Source: Eubacteriales bacterium
Lineage (GTDB): Bacteria > Bacillota > Clostridia > Peptostreptococcales > Anaerovoracaceae
Reading direction: 5' to 3'
NCBI GenBank assembly: GCA_028692535.1
Contig: JAQUXD010000015.1
Location: 1-22,324 of the forward strand
Length of the DNA stretch: 22,324 nucleotides
Each line of letters starts with the position of its first letter. The stretch's first letter is position 1. Positions 1 to 7,652 of the stretch are shown piece after piece. The position numbers and the translations under genes were made by a program. The notes beneath the pieces were generated by a model, which saw nothing but the letters and a program-made list of their open reading frames with translations, did not search any database and was not told where the DNA came from.

Positions 1-530
1 GAGCCTTTCATTTCCTTTTGTTCCAGCAGGTACTTGCTCAGCTTTCCGTTGATCGTTTTCAGCAACAGATATTCCACTTTGCGATTGAGGTCACAGGCCT
101 TCTGCGCGATGACGCGGATCATGTTGGACAGGATGGTTTTATGGAAAATACAGGCTCGTTCGCAGACATTGATGATCCTTTCCGGATGGACGACCATGAC
201 TGTGCTGTCCGTCAAGGCCTGATAGGACATGGGCCACTGTTTCAGTCCGCAGAAAGCCAGGGCTTCCCCGCAAACATCTCCGATGTTGAATAAATTGACG
301 ATCGAACGCATTCCGCTGTATGTTTCCCGCACGATGGCTGTTTCCCCTTCCAGAACGAGATAGATGCCCTTGAACGGTGTGCCGATTCGAGCGATATATT
401 CATTTTTTTCAAAGTGCGCGATTTTATACTCCAGACAACCCATCACGTGAAGGATATTGCTGCGTTCGATTCCCTGGAACAGATTCGATCGAGATGCGAT
501 CTCAATATACTTTTCCTGCATTTCTTGCAT
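1..530 (-). CDS. Crp/Fnr-family transcriptional regulator (3' part outside window)
   Basis: The minus strand reads an open frame of 176 codons that leaves the window at base 1, so the C-terminal helix-turn-helix is missing or barely begun. Residues about 15-125 look like a cyclic-nucleotide-binding beta-barrel: a GIYLVLEGE strand near 55-63, then GDVCGEALAF near 84-93, where CRP-type proteins have a phosphate-binding cassette. This is followed by a long dimerisation helix (about 130-165). Cys residues occur (32, 87, 94) but not in the N-terminal spacing of FNR iron-sulfur proteins, so the signal it senses is unknown. The start at 530 is supported by AGGAGG at 541-536, five bases upstream; a second Met at 521 is less well placed. 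It diverges from the EET operon, so it is the obvious candidate regulator of that operon (inference). Confidence 0.88.
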   Translation of the reverse strand, partial: MQEMQEKYIEIASRSNLFQGIERSNILHVMGCLEYKIAHFEKNEYIARIGTPFKGIYLVLEGETAIVRETYSGMRSIVNLFNIGDVCGEALAFCGLKQWPMSYQALTDSTVMVVHPERIINVCERACIFHKTILSNMIRVIAQKACDLNRKVEYLLLKTINGKLSKYLLEQKEMKG

Positions 531-543
531 TTTTTCCTCCTGT

Positions 544-557
544 GTATCCCGGGATAC
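544..557. promoter_or_regulatory. Perfect 14-bp palindrome, candidate operator
   Basis: GTATCCCGGGATAC is a perfect inverted repeat with its centre between bases 550 and 551. It lies 14 bases upstream of the regulator's start codon. It is also about 41.5 bases upstream of the start point predicted from the TATAAT at 581-586 for ndh2, which is the classic class II activator position for Crp/Fnr proteins. It could activate the EET operon and block the regulator's own transcript. No second copy was noticed elsewhere in the window. Confidence 0.5.
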
Positions 558-580
558 GGGCGTTGCCGGTTGTGATGTTT

Positions 581-586
581 TATAAT
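581..586 (+). promoter_or_regulatory. Candidate -10 box for the ndh2/EET operon
   Basis: A perfect TATAAT with no acceptable -35 hexamer 16-18 bases upstream, as expected for an activator-dependent promoter. The start point would be near 592, giving a leader of about 98 AT-rich bases before ndh2. Confidence 0.45.
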
Positions 587-615
587 CAGCATACCTTAGA
601 AACAATCGATAAGAA

Positions 616-644
616 ATTATTAATTAAATGAAAAGAGTTGTCAA
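616..644 (-). promoter_or_regulatory. Candidate sigma-A promoter of the Crp/Fnr gene
   Basis: On the minus strand a perfect TTGACA (644-639) is followed after 16-17 bases by TAATAAT (622-616). Transcription would start near 609 and run leftward through the ndh2 -10 box and the 14-bp palindrome before reaching the gene at 530. Seen by eye only. Confidence 0.5.
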
Positions 645-689
645 TAAAAAGCAAAAGAATTCAAGCTTTTTACGCAGAGGAGAGTACAG

Positions 690-2648
690 ATGAGTCACAA
701 AATCGTCGTCATTGGAGCGGGATATGCCGGTGTTCTCGCAACCAAAAAGTTGGTTCGCCGCTTGAAGAAAGAGGACGTGGATATCACGATCATCGACAGA
801 AATTCTTATCACACGATGCTTACGGAGCTCCATGAGGTGGCTGCCAATCGCGTGCCCGAAGATCATGTGCGCATCAGCATCAAAAAGATTTTTGCGGGGC
901 GTCCTGTCAACGTGGTTCTGGACACTATCCAGACTGTGGACTACGACAATAAAATGGTAGTCGGGAATGTGGCTTCCTATGCCTACGACCATCTTGTAGT
1001 GGCCTGCGGTTCGAAACCCACTTTTTTCGGTACGCCGGGGGCAGAGGATAACGCATTCTATATTTGGTCTTATGACGATGCTGTGTGGCTGAAGCACCAC
1101 ATCGTAGAGGTTTTCAAAGATGCCGCTTCGGAAACGGATCCGCTTCTGAGACAGCAGCTTTTAACGTTTTACGTGGTGGGAGCCGGATTCACCGGTGCGG
1201 AAATGGTCGGCGAGCTGGCCGAATGGGTGCCCGCTCTTTGCGCCGAACATGAGATCGACCGCAACGATGTGAGGATCGTCAATGTGGATATGTTGGACCG
1301 CGTGGTGCCCACCTTCCCCGAGCGCCTGTCCGCTAAAGTGGAAAAACGCCTTCGCAAGATGGGTGTGGAAGTGCGGCTCAAAACCGGTGTGGCAGCCGTA
1401 GGTGAAGACCACATTGAGCTGAAACAGGGCGAAACGATCACCAGAGATGCCACGTCTACTGTAATATGGACTGCCGGCGTAGAAGGCGCAGAGGTTGTAT
1501 CCAGACTGAAGGATTTAAAATTGATGGGGCGCAAGCGTCTTCAGACCGATGAATATCTCCGGGCGGAAGGGCGCAGCGATATTTACGTTGCAGGTGACAA
1601 CATTTTTCATCTTCCGGAAAATCAGTCAATGCCGGTTCCTCAAATGGTGGAAAATGCCGAACAGAGCGCAGAGGTCGTAGCTCACAACATTGTTGCTGCC
1701 ATCACAGGGAAAGGACAGCCCGAAAAATATGCCCCGAAATTCCACGGCGCTATGCTTTCTGTGGGTGGACGCTATGGGACAGCCTATGTGGGGACCCACA
1801 ATAAAAAAGTTGCGCTTCCGTCTTTCCCTGCCATGTTTGTGAAACATATGATCAACGTGTTCTACTTTGTTCAGGTTGCGGGATGGAATAAAGTGATCCA
1901 TTATCTAAAGAATGAATTCTTTACCATTCGGCACTGCAGAAGCTTTCTGGGCGGACATTTCTCCAACCGGACGCCGAGCTTCATGCTGGTGGCATTCCGG
2001 ATCTGGCTGGGGGCCGTGTGGGCTTTCGAAGGCACGATGAAGATTGTCGAAGGATGGCTGAAAGAACCGAAGTTGGAGGGCTTTTTCGGAGGCGCGACGG
2101 CATGGTTCGACGGAATTCTGGGAAGTTCCGGGGGCTCCGAAGCCGTAGATGCGGTTTCGTCTGCCACCGCTGTCGGCAGCGAGGCGGGTGCCTCTGCGGG
2201 AACCATTTTGTTTGATTGGGATTTCCTGGGCTTTTTCCGCGCTCTGTTCGTCAGCGGCAAGCCGCTGGCCGAATCCACCGTCTCAGATATGGCATTCAAG
2301 ATGGATATTCCTTTGATCAACGCCTTTGTTTCCAATGTGATACTGGGATACCCAAGCATCGCCCTGGGCATGCAGATCGTGATCGTGATTGCGGAGATCC
2401 TGATCGGGCTGTCTATGATGTCCGGTTTGCTCACCACCTTCTCCAGTCTGGTATCGTTGGTTTTATTGTTCATGTTCATGTCCACCACAGGGCTTTTCCT
2501 GTCCAGCTTCTGGATGCTCTTCGGCGCCGTGGCCTTGCTTTTCGGAGCCGGAAAAGTATTTGGACTGGATTACTATGTCTCCCCCTTGCTCAAGAAGCGG
2601 TGGGCGAATATCGGTTGGGTAAGGCGGTTGTATCTCTATCATGATTAA
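690..2648 (+). CDS. ndh2: Type II NADH:quinone dehydrogenase with C-terminal DoxX-like membrane domain
   Basis: This FAD enzyme oxidises NADH and reduces a membrane quinone without pumping protons; here it should feed the EET quinone pool. The 652 residues contain an FAD-binding GAGYAG at 9-14, an NADH-binding GAGFTGAE at 164-171, WTAG near 260 and AGD at 301-303. From about 383 the protein departs from plain NDH-2 enzymes and carries several hydrophobic segments (about 430-447, 560-580, 584-622), typical of the long DoxX-containing Ndh2 of Listeria-type EET loci. A Gly/Ala/Ser-rich stretch at 464-505 interrupts this membrane domain. The start is set by GAGGAGAG at 677-684. It is the first gene of a seven-gene operon and overlaps dmkB by eight bases. 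The family call is sure; the EET role follows from the neighbours. Confidence 0.95.
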   Translation: MSHKIVVIGAGYAGVLATKKLVRRLKKEDVDITIIDRNSYHTMLTELHEVAANRVPEDHVRISIKKIFAGRPVNVVLDTIQTVDYDNKMVVGNVASYAYDHLVVACGSKPTFFGTPGAEDNAFYIWSYDDAVWLKHHIVEVFKDAASETDPLLRQQLLTFYVVGAGFTGAEMVGELAEWVPALCAEHEIDRNDVRIVNVDMLDRVVPTFPERLSAKVEKRLRKMGVEVRLKTGVAAVGEDHIELKQGETITRDATSTVIWTAGVEGAEVVSRLKDLKLMGRKRLQTDEYLRAEGRSDIYVAGDNIFHLPENQSMPVPQMVENAEQSAEVVAHNIVAAITGKGQPEKYAPKFHGAMLSVGGRYGTAYVGTHNKKVALPSFPAMFVKHMINVFYFVQVAGWNKVIHYLKNEFFTIRHCRSFLGGHFSNRTPSFMLVAFRIWLGAVWAFEGTMKIVEGWLKEPKLEGFFGGATAWFDGILGSSGGSEAVDAVSSATAVGSEAGASAGTILFDWDFLGFFRALFVSGKPLAESTVSDMAFKMDIPLINAFVSNVILGYPSIALGMQIVIVIAEILIGLSMMSGLLTTFSSLVSLVLLFMFMSTTGLFLSSFWMLFGAVALLFGAGKVFGLDYYVSPLLKKRWANIGWVRRLYLYHD

Positions 2649-3630
2649 TAGGACAAAAGAGGCGCTGACCTCGGAAAAACTGAATTACGAAGAGGCTGTA
2701 GCGGAAACCTCTCAGCAAATCAAACAATTGCTGAAGAGCGCGCCCGTTCCCATTCGAAAGATGACGGTGCATCTGTCCGCTGCGCCCGGAAAGATGATCC
2801 GAGCGAAATCACTGCTGGCTTGCGCTATGGAAGAGGCCGATCGCATCTCTCCGGACGCGGTAAAAGCAGCAGCTGCTGTCGAACTGATCCACCTGGCCAC
2901 GCTGGTCCACGACGATGTGATCGATCAGGCGGACAAGAGACGCGGAATCAAAGCTCTGCATCAGAAATTCGGACAGAAGTATGCGGTGCTCTGCGGCGAC
3001 TGGCTGCTCTGTGCCGCCCTGGAATGGGTTTCGACCATGGATCCTGACGGAAACGACCGGGAAGAGCTTTCCCGTGTACTCCCCAAGTATATGACTGCAG
3101 TCTGTTTGGGAGAATTGCGCCAAAATCAAAACATGCACAACTATCGCCTTTCAGAGAGGCAATACTTTCAAACCATCCGCGGCAAAACAGCCGCGCTCTT
3201 TGAGGCGTGTTTTTACGGAGGGCATCTGTTTTCCCGCGAGCCGGAGCTTTATAAGGAAATCTATACGGAAATCGGCAATAACATCGGTCTGATTTTTCAG
3301 CTCGCCGACGACTGCGCAGATTACGAATTTACTCAAAAGGAGACAAAGAAGCCCGTATTGTCCGACTGCAGTTCCGGAGTGATCACGCTGCCGCTCATCT
3401 ATGCTTTAAAGAAAGACAGTACGCTGAAAGAAAAAATCGAGGCAGGCATGGATCCGATCCGCCTCAAAGAAGCGGTTGTTGCTTCCGGAGGACTCGTTTA
3501 TACCCACGGAAAGATCCATCGGCTGCGCCGGGATACGGCCAGACTGATTCGAGTTTTGGATATCTCACCGAAGAAAAGCGCTCTTTTGGAGCAGATCCTG
3601 GACCGGGCTGCGGGCAAATTCCAGGGCTGA
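2641..3630 (+). CDS. dmkB: Polyprenyl diphosphate synthase for the EET quinone tail
   Basis: A trans-isoprenyl diphosphate synthase that lengthens an allylic diphosphate with isopentenyl diphosphate to make the quinone side chain. In 329 residues the two Asp-rich metal-binding motifs are clear: DDVID at 91-95, inside LVHDDVIDQADKRRG, and DDCAD at 223-227. The GKTAALF signature is at 181-187. Length and motifs fit the heptaprenyl diphosphate synthase component II (HepT) family, which is what DmkB is in Listeria. The start overlaps the end of ndh2 by eight bases and has only a weak upstream Shine-Dalgarno sequence, suggesting coupled translation. dmkA follows after two bases. The chain length made cannot be told from sequence. 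Confidence 0.93.
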   Translation: MINRTKEALTSEKLNYEEAVAETSQQIKQLLKSAPVPIRKMTVHLSAAPGKMIRAKSLLACAMEEADRISPDAVKAAAAVELIHLATLVHDDVIDQADKRRGIKALHQKFGQKYAVLCGDWLLCAALEWVSTMDPDGNDREELSRVLPKYMTAVCLGELRQNQNMHNYRLSERQYFQTIRGKTAALFEACFYGGHLFSREPELYKEIYTEIGNNIGLIFQLADDCADYEFTQKETKKPVLSDCSSGVITLPLIYALKKDSTLKEKIEAGMDPIRLKEAVVASGGLVYTHGKIHRLRRDTARLIRVLDISPKKSALLEQILDRAAGKFQG

Positions 3631-3632
3631 TA

Positions 3633-4568
3633 ATGGAAAGGATGCCCGTCGACACGATGATGAACAGATTCCTCAGCTATATTGAGATACGGACAAAGAT
3701 CACAAGCGTCCTTCCGTTTTTCATGACGCTGGCTTACCTCGTGTTGAATCATCGACCCGTGGATCTCCTGCGGTCCGGTGTCTTCTTTGCCGGGATGCTT
3801 TTATTCGATCTGACGGCAACGTCGATCAACAATTACAGCGATACCAAGAAGAACGATCTGGCATTGCCGCTTCCGCGGCGAAAAGCGCTGGGAATCACGC
3901 TGATTCTCCTGCTCCTGAGTATAGCTTGCGGACTTTGGCTCGTGGCGCTGACGGACATCGTCGTGCTCCTGGCCGGCGCTTTGTGCTTTCTCTTCGGCAT
4001 TCTTTATTCCTGGGGACCGTTTCCTCTGTCCTACGGCCCTTTCGGCGAGATCGCTTCCGGATTCTTCTATGGCGTGATGATCCCTTTTATCCTGGTACGC
4101 ATCAACGATCCCGGATACTTGTTCACATACGGGCATACGGCGGAACAAATATCCGTTCACATCAACATCATGCCCGCAGCAGGGTTTGGGTTGCTGACGG
4201 TCCTGCCCTTTTGCCTGACTGCAGGGATTATGCTGGCCAACAACATCTGCGACGCGGAGCATGACGTTCGCGTCGGACGCCGCACCTTGGTCTTTTATCT
4301 TCAAGACAGGGCGCTCCCTCTGTTTGCGGGGCTGTATTACACGGCCTATTTCTCGGTGGTGTTCATGGTTGTGTCGGGATTTCTCCCCTCATTGAGCCTG
4401 GCATTGCTTCTGACATTGATACCGGTGCAGCGGAACCTGAACGTCTTCCGGCAAAGGCAGCTTAAGGAAGAAACGTTTTCTGTGTCTATTCAGAATTTCG
4501 TTCTGATCCTTTCTGCGCATACGGCCTTGGTATTTTTAGGCGGTCTGTTGCCGACGTGGAGAGCGTAA
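3633..4568 (+). CDS. dmkA: UbiA/MenA-family prenyltransferase (demethylmenaquinone synthesis)
   Basis: An integral membrane enzyme expected to join 1,4-dihydroxy-2-naphthoate to the polyprenyl chain from DmkB, giving demethylmenaquinone. The 311 residues hold about eight hydrophobic segments and both Asp-rich motifs of the superfamily: NNYSDTKKND at 66-75 in the first cytoplasmic loop region, and NNICDAEHDVRVGRRT at 203-218. The start at 3633 lies two bases after the dmkB stop with AGGG upstream; in-frame Met codons at residues 4, 9 and 10 are alternatives. No methyltransferase (menG/ubiE) is present in the locus, consistent with a separate demethylated quinone pool in the Listeria model. The family is certain; the naphthoate substrate is inferred from context. 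Confidence 0.93.
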   Translation: MERMPVDTMMNRFLSYIEIRTKITSVLPFFMTLAYLVLNHRPVDLLRSGVFFAGMLLFDLTATSINNYSDTKKNDLALPLPRRKALGITLILLLLSIACGLWLVALTDIVVLLAGALCFLFGILYSWGPFPLSYGPFGEIASGFFYGVMIPFILVRINDPGYLFTYGHTAEQISVHINIMPAAGFGLLTVLPFCLTAGIMLANNICDAEHDVRVGRRTLVFYLQDRALPLFAGLYYTAYFSVVFMVVSGFLPSLSLALLLTLIPVQRNLNVFRQRQLKEETFSVSIQNFVLILSAHTALVFLGGLLPTWRA

Positions 4569-4951
4569 TGAAGTTTGCAGGGAAAAGAGATATCGTTATC
4601 ATAGCGATCCTGGTTCTGGCTGCAATCCTTTCCTGGGTGCTTTACACTGACATCCTGGGAAAGAAAGGGACTTATGCGGAGATCTATTACCGCTCGGAAC
4701 GGGTCAAGACCGTGGCGCTTACTCCCGGCCGCGAAGAAAGTTTTTCCATTCCACAGGAGCCGGATGTGGTCTTCCGCCTCTACGAAGACGGCAGCATAGC
4801 CTTCGTCCGGTCAGACTGCCCGGACCAGGTCTGTGTCCATTCCGGAAAACTGAGCCTGGCGGGGCAGCAGGCAGCTTGCCTTCCGAACCTTGTTTACGTC
4901 AAGATCGTTTCGGACAAAGCAGATCCGGACGCACCTGATTTATATATTTAA
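4568..4951 (+). CDS. eetA: EetA-like NusG domain II membrane-anchored protein
   Basis: A small (127 aa) protein with one N-terminal membrane anchor (about residues 8-26) and an extracytoplasmic NusG domain II fold. Its signature is the conserved Cys pattern: C84-P and C89 in SDCPDQVC, then C104-LPN. In Listeria EetA is needed for extracellular electron transfer, and its chemical role is not established. I place the start at ATG 4568, overlapping the dmkA stop by one base (TAATG), because GGAGAG at 4558-4563 is correctly spaced. A GTG at 4556 would add four residues but has no ribosome site. The symbol is given by domain plus position between dmkA and eetB. Confidence 0.88.
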   Translation: MKFAGKRDIVIIAILVLAAILSWVLYTDILGKKGTYAEIYYRSERVKTVALTPGREESFSIPQEPDVVFRLYEDGSIAFVRSDCPDQVCVHSGKLSLAGQQAACLPNLVYVKIVSDKADPDAPDLYI

Positions 4952-4981
4952 CCACAGCAAACACACAAAGGACGTGTATTC

Positions 4982-5521
4982 ATGGAAAAAACCATTGCAA
5001 GCAGTAATCACAGGGCAACGAAAACCAGGCGCATCACTCTGCTGGGTCTTCTGTTTGCCTTGGCGATGGTTTTGTCCGTGCTGGAAAGCCTTTTCCCGGT
5101 ACCCGTACCGGTGCCCGGCGTCCGACTGGGGCTGGCCAATATCGTCGTGATGTTTGCTCTGTTCCATCTTAAAAAGAGCGATGCGCTGACTCTGGTGATC
5201 CTGAAAGCGGTGTTCATCGCTGCGACCCGGGGACTCATCGCCGGCGCGCTGAGCCTTTCGGGGGGCTTGTGCGCTCTTGGTGTCATGGTGCTCATCTTGC
5301 TGATGATGAAGGAAAAGACTACGATTCTTCTGGTTAGCATTCTGGGCGCTGTTTTTCATAATTTCGGGCAGATCGCGGCAGCCTCCGCCATCATGGAGAC
5401 CGTCCTTTGGATCTATTTGCCCACACTGATCCTATCCGGTATCGTGACAGGTTTTGCGACTTCGGTGATGCTGAAGATGACTTCTTCGGCATTTCAGGGG
5501 CTGCACCTTAATAAATTCTAA
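4982..5521 (+). CDS. eetB: EetB-like Gx transporter family membrane protein
   Basis: A 179-residue, very hydrophobic protein with about five membrane segments after a basic N-terminus. The motif PVPGVRLGLANI (about residues 43-54) is typical of the family annotated as Gx transporter or heptaprenyl diphosphate synthase component I, to which Listeria EetB belongs. Folds of this type resemble the S components of ECF transporters. In Listeria it is required for ferric iron reduction through the EET route, but its substrate is not established. AAAGGA lies about ten bases upstream of the ATG. It sits 30 bases after eetA and 18 before pplA. Confidence 0.88.
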   Translation: MEKTIASSNHRATKTRRITLLGLLFALAMVLSVLESLFPVPVPVPGVRLGLANIVVMFALFHLKKSDALTLVILKAVFIAATRGLIAGALSLSGGLCALGVMVLILLMMKEKTTILLVSILGAVFHNFGQIAAASAIMETVLWIYLPTLILSGIVTGFATSVMLKMTSSAFQGLHLNKF

Positions 5522-5539
5522 AATTCTCAGGAGGAAAAA

Positions 5540-6550
5540 ATGAAAAGAACAATAGCACTACTCATGGTTGCCTTAATGGCAATCGCACTGCTGGCCGGCT
5601 GCGGCGGAGCGCAACAGCCCCAGGAGGAAACTCCGGAATCCGTGATGACCGGTCTGGCCGTTCTCAATTCTGTGGCAAAGTCCGCTGACGCCGCCGCAGA
5701 CGCCGACGGCCTTGCTCAGGCGGACTCCCTGATCGTTGCCGTAACCGTCGACAGCGAAGGGGTGATCACCGATTGTGTGATCGACCAGGCACAATCGAAA
5801 GCGAACTTCAATGCCGCCGGCGAGCTGGTGACCCCCTTGGACGCCACGTTCAAGACGAAGAACGAGCTTGGCACGGAATACGGCATGAACAAAGCTTCCG
5901 CGATTGGTAAAGAGTGGAATGAGCAGGCCGAAGCGTTTGCGCAGTACGTGATCGGAAAAACCGTCGCAGAGGTGGCAGGAATCGCCGTCAGCGAAGGATA
6001 TGCCGCCGACGCCGACCTTCTGGCTTCCGTTACGGTCCACATCACCGATTTTATGGCCGGTGTGGAAAAAGCCGTGGCCAATGCCGCAGAATTGGGCGCC
6101 GCCAAGGGCGACATGCTCAGCATCGCGACGACCACAAACATTTCCAAGTCTAAGAATGCCGCCGAAGCGGAAGACGGTCTGGCCCAGGTCTATTCCACCT
6201 ATGTCGCCATGACCCAAAACGCAGAAGGCAAGATCACCAGCTGCATCTTTGACGGGTCTCAATCCAACGTCAATTTTGACGCCACAGGCATGATCACGAC
6301 GGATCTTTCCGTAGCGCCCAGAACCAAGAATGAACTGAAGGAAGAATACGGCATGGCCAAGAATTCCTCCATCGGAAAAGAGTGGTATGAACAGGCGGCG
6401 GGATTTGCGGCCTATGTGACCGGAAAGACCGTTGAAGAAGTAAGCGGAATTGCCATCAGCGAAGGGTACGCCGCCGATGCGGACATCCTGGCTTCCACGA
6501 CGATCCATATCACCGACTTTATTGCACTGGTGGAAAAAGCGGCTCAATAA
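5540..6550 (+). CDS. pplA: PplA-like surface lipoprotein with two FMN-binding domains
   Basis: Exported flavoprotein lipoprotein, the expected terminal surface electron carrier of the EET route. The N-terminus is a lipoprotein signal peptide with lipobox LAGC and lipidated C21, followed by a Pro/Gln/Glu-rich linker. Two FMN-binding (FMN_bind-type) domains follow, at about 56-177 and 212-333, aligning without gaps at an offset of 156 residues. Each ends in a motif resembling the ApbE flavin-transfer site, DLLASVT (159-165) and DILASTT (315-321), predicting covalent FMN on T165 and T321. The usual Gly-Ala before the Thr is replaced, so the exact acceptor needs testing. A strong AGGAGG at 5529-5534 suggests high expression. 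fmnB, the likely modifying enzyme, follows after 27 bases. Confidence 0.92.
   Translation: MKRTIALLMVALMAIALLAGCGGAQQPQEETPESVMTGLAVLNSVAKSADAAADADGLAQADSLIVAVTVDSEGVITDCVIDQAQSKANFNAAGELVTPLDATFKTKNELGTEYGMNKASAIGKEWNEQAEAFAQYVIGKTVAEVAGIAVSEGYAADADLLASVTVHITDFMAGVEKAVANAAELGAAKGDMLSIATTTNISKSKNAAEAEDGLAQVYSTYVAMTQNAEGKITSCIFDGSQSNVNFDATGMITTDLSVAPRTKNELKEEYGMAKNSSIGKEWYEQAAGFAAYVTGKTVEEVSGIAISEGYAADADILASTTIHITDFIALVEKAAQ
5705..6538 (+). repeat. Tandem domain duplication inside pplA
   Basis: The two FMN-binding domains of PplA (5705-6070 and 6173-6538) are an internal duplication with a period of 156 codons (468 bases). Shared landmarks include DGLAQ, KNEL, EYGM, IGKEW, SEGYAADAD and HITDF, all in the same spacing. 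An Ala-rich linker separates them. Confidence 0.85.
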
Positions 6551-6577
6551 GGCGCTTTCGGTATCGGGTATCATCCA

Positions 6578-7633
6578 ATGAAAAAAAGAGTATCCTTCGT
6601 ACTTGCGTTGCTGGTGATGCTGGCCGCCGGATGCGGCAGAGCCGCGGCGACACGCTACCAGGCACAGTTTCTGCAGCTGTTCGACACCGTCACGACAATT
6701 GTCGGCTATGCGGATACCGAGGCGCAATTCAGAGAGATTTCGGATCAGATCCGGAAGCAGCTGGAGCAATACCATCAGCTCTATGATATCTATCATGATT
6801 ACGAAGGCGTCAACAACATCAAAACGATCAACGACAACGCCGGCATCGCGCCGGTGGCCGTGGATCAAAGGATCATTGACCTTCTGCTGTTTGCCCGTGA
6901 CATCCACGGGCAAACAGGCGGAAAGGTCAATGTTGCTATGGGTTCTGTGCTTTCTCTGTGGCACGATTACCGGGAAGCCGGGACGGAAGACCCGGCGGAG
7001 GCGGAGCTCCCGCCCATGGAATTGCTTCAAGGCGCCGCGGGGCATACAAGCATCGAAGCTGTTTTGATCGACGAAGAAGCATCGACTGTCTATCTGACAG
7101 ATCCGGCTATGAGCCTGGATGTGGGCGCCATGGCCAAAGGCTACGCAGTGGAACAGATCGCCCGACAGTTGGAATCGGAAGGTGTGCAGTCCCTTCTCCT
7201 GAGCGTGGGCGGCAACGTACGCGCCATCGGCGGAAAAATCCTCAACCAAGACAATCAAGAATTCTACTGGACCATCGGGATCCAAAACCCGGACAAAACC
7301 TCGGATCAGGCAGAGTTGTTTGCCTTGATGATCGAGGGACTTTCCGTCGTGTCCAGCGGAGTCTATGAACGATATTATACGGTCAACGACATTCGTTACC
7401 ACCACATCATCGACCCGGAGACACTGATGCCTGCAGGCCGGTTTGCCCAGGTGACGCTCATCTGTCCGGATTCGGGTCTGGCTGACGCTCTTTCCACCTA
7501 TATTTTCAGTCTTCCTGCAGAGGAAGGCCAGCGTCTGATCGAGTCTATGGACGGTGTGGAAGCTTGCTGGGTCGACAGCGAGGGCACTGTTTTGTATTCT
7601 TCCGGATTTCAGGACTATATCAAAGAAAAGTAG
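6578..7633 (+). CDS. fmnB: ApbE-family FAD:protein FMN transferase lipoprotein
   Basis: Transfers FMN from FAD onto Ser/Thr of exported flavoproteins, here most likely both domains of PplA. The 351 residues begin with a lipoprotein signal peptide (lipobox LAAGC, C19), which puts the enzyme on the outer face of the membrane. ApbE signatures follow in order: LSLWHDYREA near 125-134, AMAKGYAVEQIA near 185-196, LSVGGNVRAIGG near 208-219, HHIIDPETLMPAG near 274-286, and ADALST near 304-309, which holds metal-binding residues. The length fits the family. It is the last gene of the operon and ends 19 bases from the convergent reductase gene with no clear terminator between them. FAD must be exported for it to work, yet no flavin exporter gene is present in the window. 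Confidence 0.94.
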   Translation: MKKRVSFVLALLVMLAAGCGRAAATRYQAQFLQLFDTVTTIVGYADTEAQFREISDQIRKQLEQYHQLYDIYHDYEGVNNIKTINDNAGIAPVAVDQRIIDLLLFARDIHGQTGGKVNVAMGSVLSLWHDYREAGTEDPAEAELPPMELLQGAAGHTSIEAVLIDEEASTVYLTDPAMSLDVGAMAKGYAVEQIARQLESEGVQSLLLSVGGNVRAIGGKILNQDNQEFYWTIGIQNPDKTSDQAELFALMIEGLSVVSSGVYERYYTVNDIRYHHIIDPETLMPAGRFAQVTLICPDSGLADALSTYIFSLPAEEGQRLIESMDGVEACWVDSEGTVLYSSGFQDYIKEK

Positions 7634-7652
7634 CAATCAGTATCAAGAAAAA

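Noticed and set aside
571..588. TGTGAT...ATCA as a CRP or FNR box upstream of ndh2
   Set aside because: The half-sites TGAT and ATCA are eight bases apart rather than four (FNR), the right arm does not match TCACA (CRP), and the site overlaps the -10 box.
5573..7636. A 687-codon open frame on the minus strand across pplA and fmnB
   Set aside because: It mirrors two convincing lipoprotein genes with strong ribosome sites; its translation is His/Arg/Gly-rich with no family signature, as expected of an antisense shadow of biased codons.
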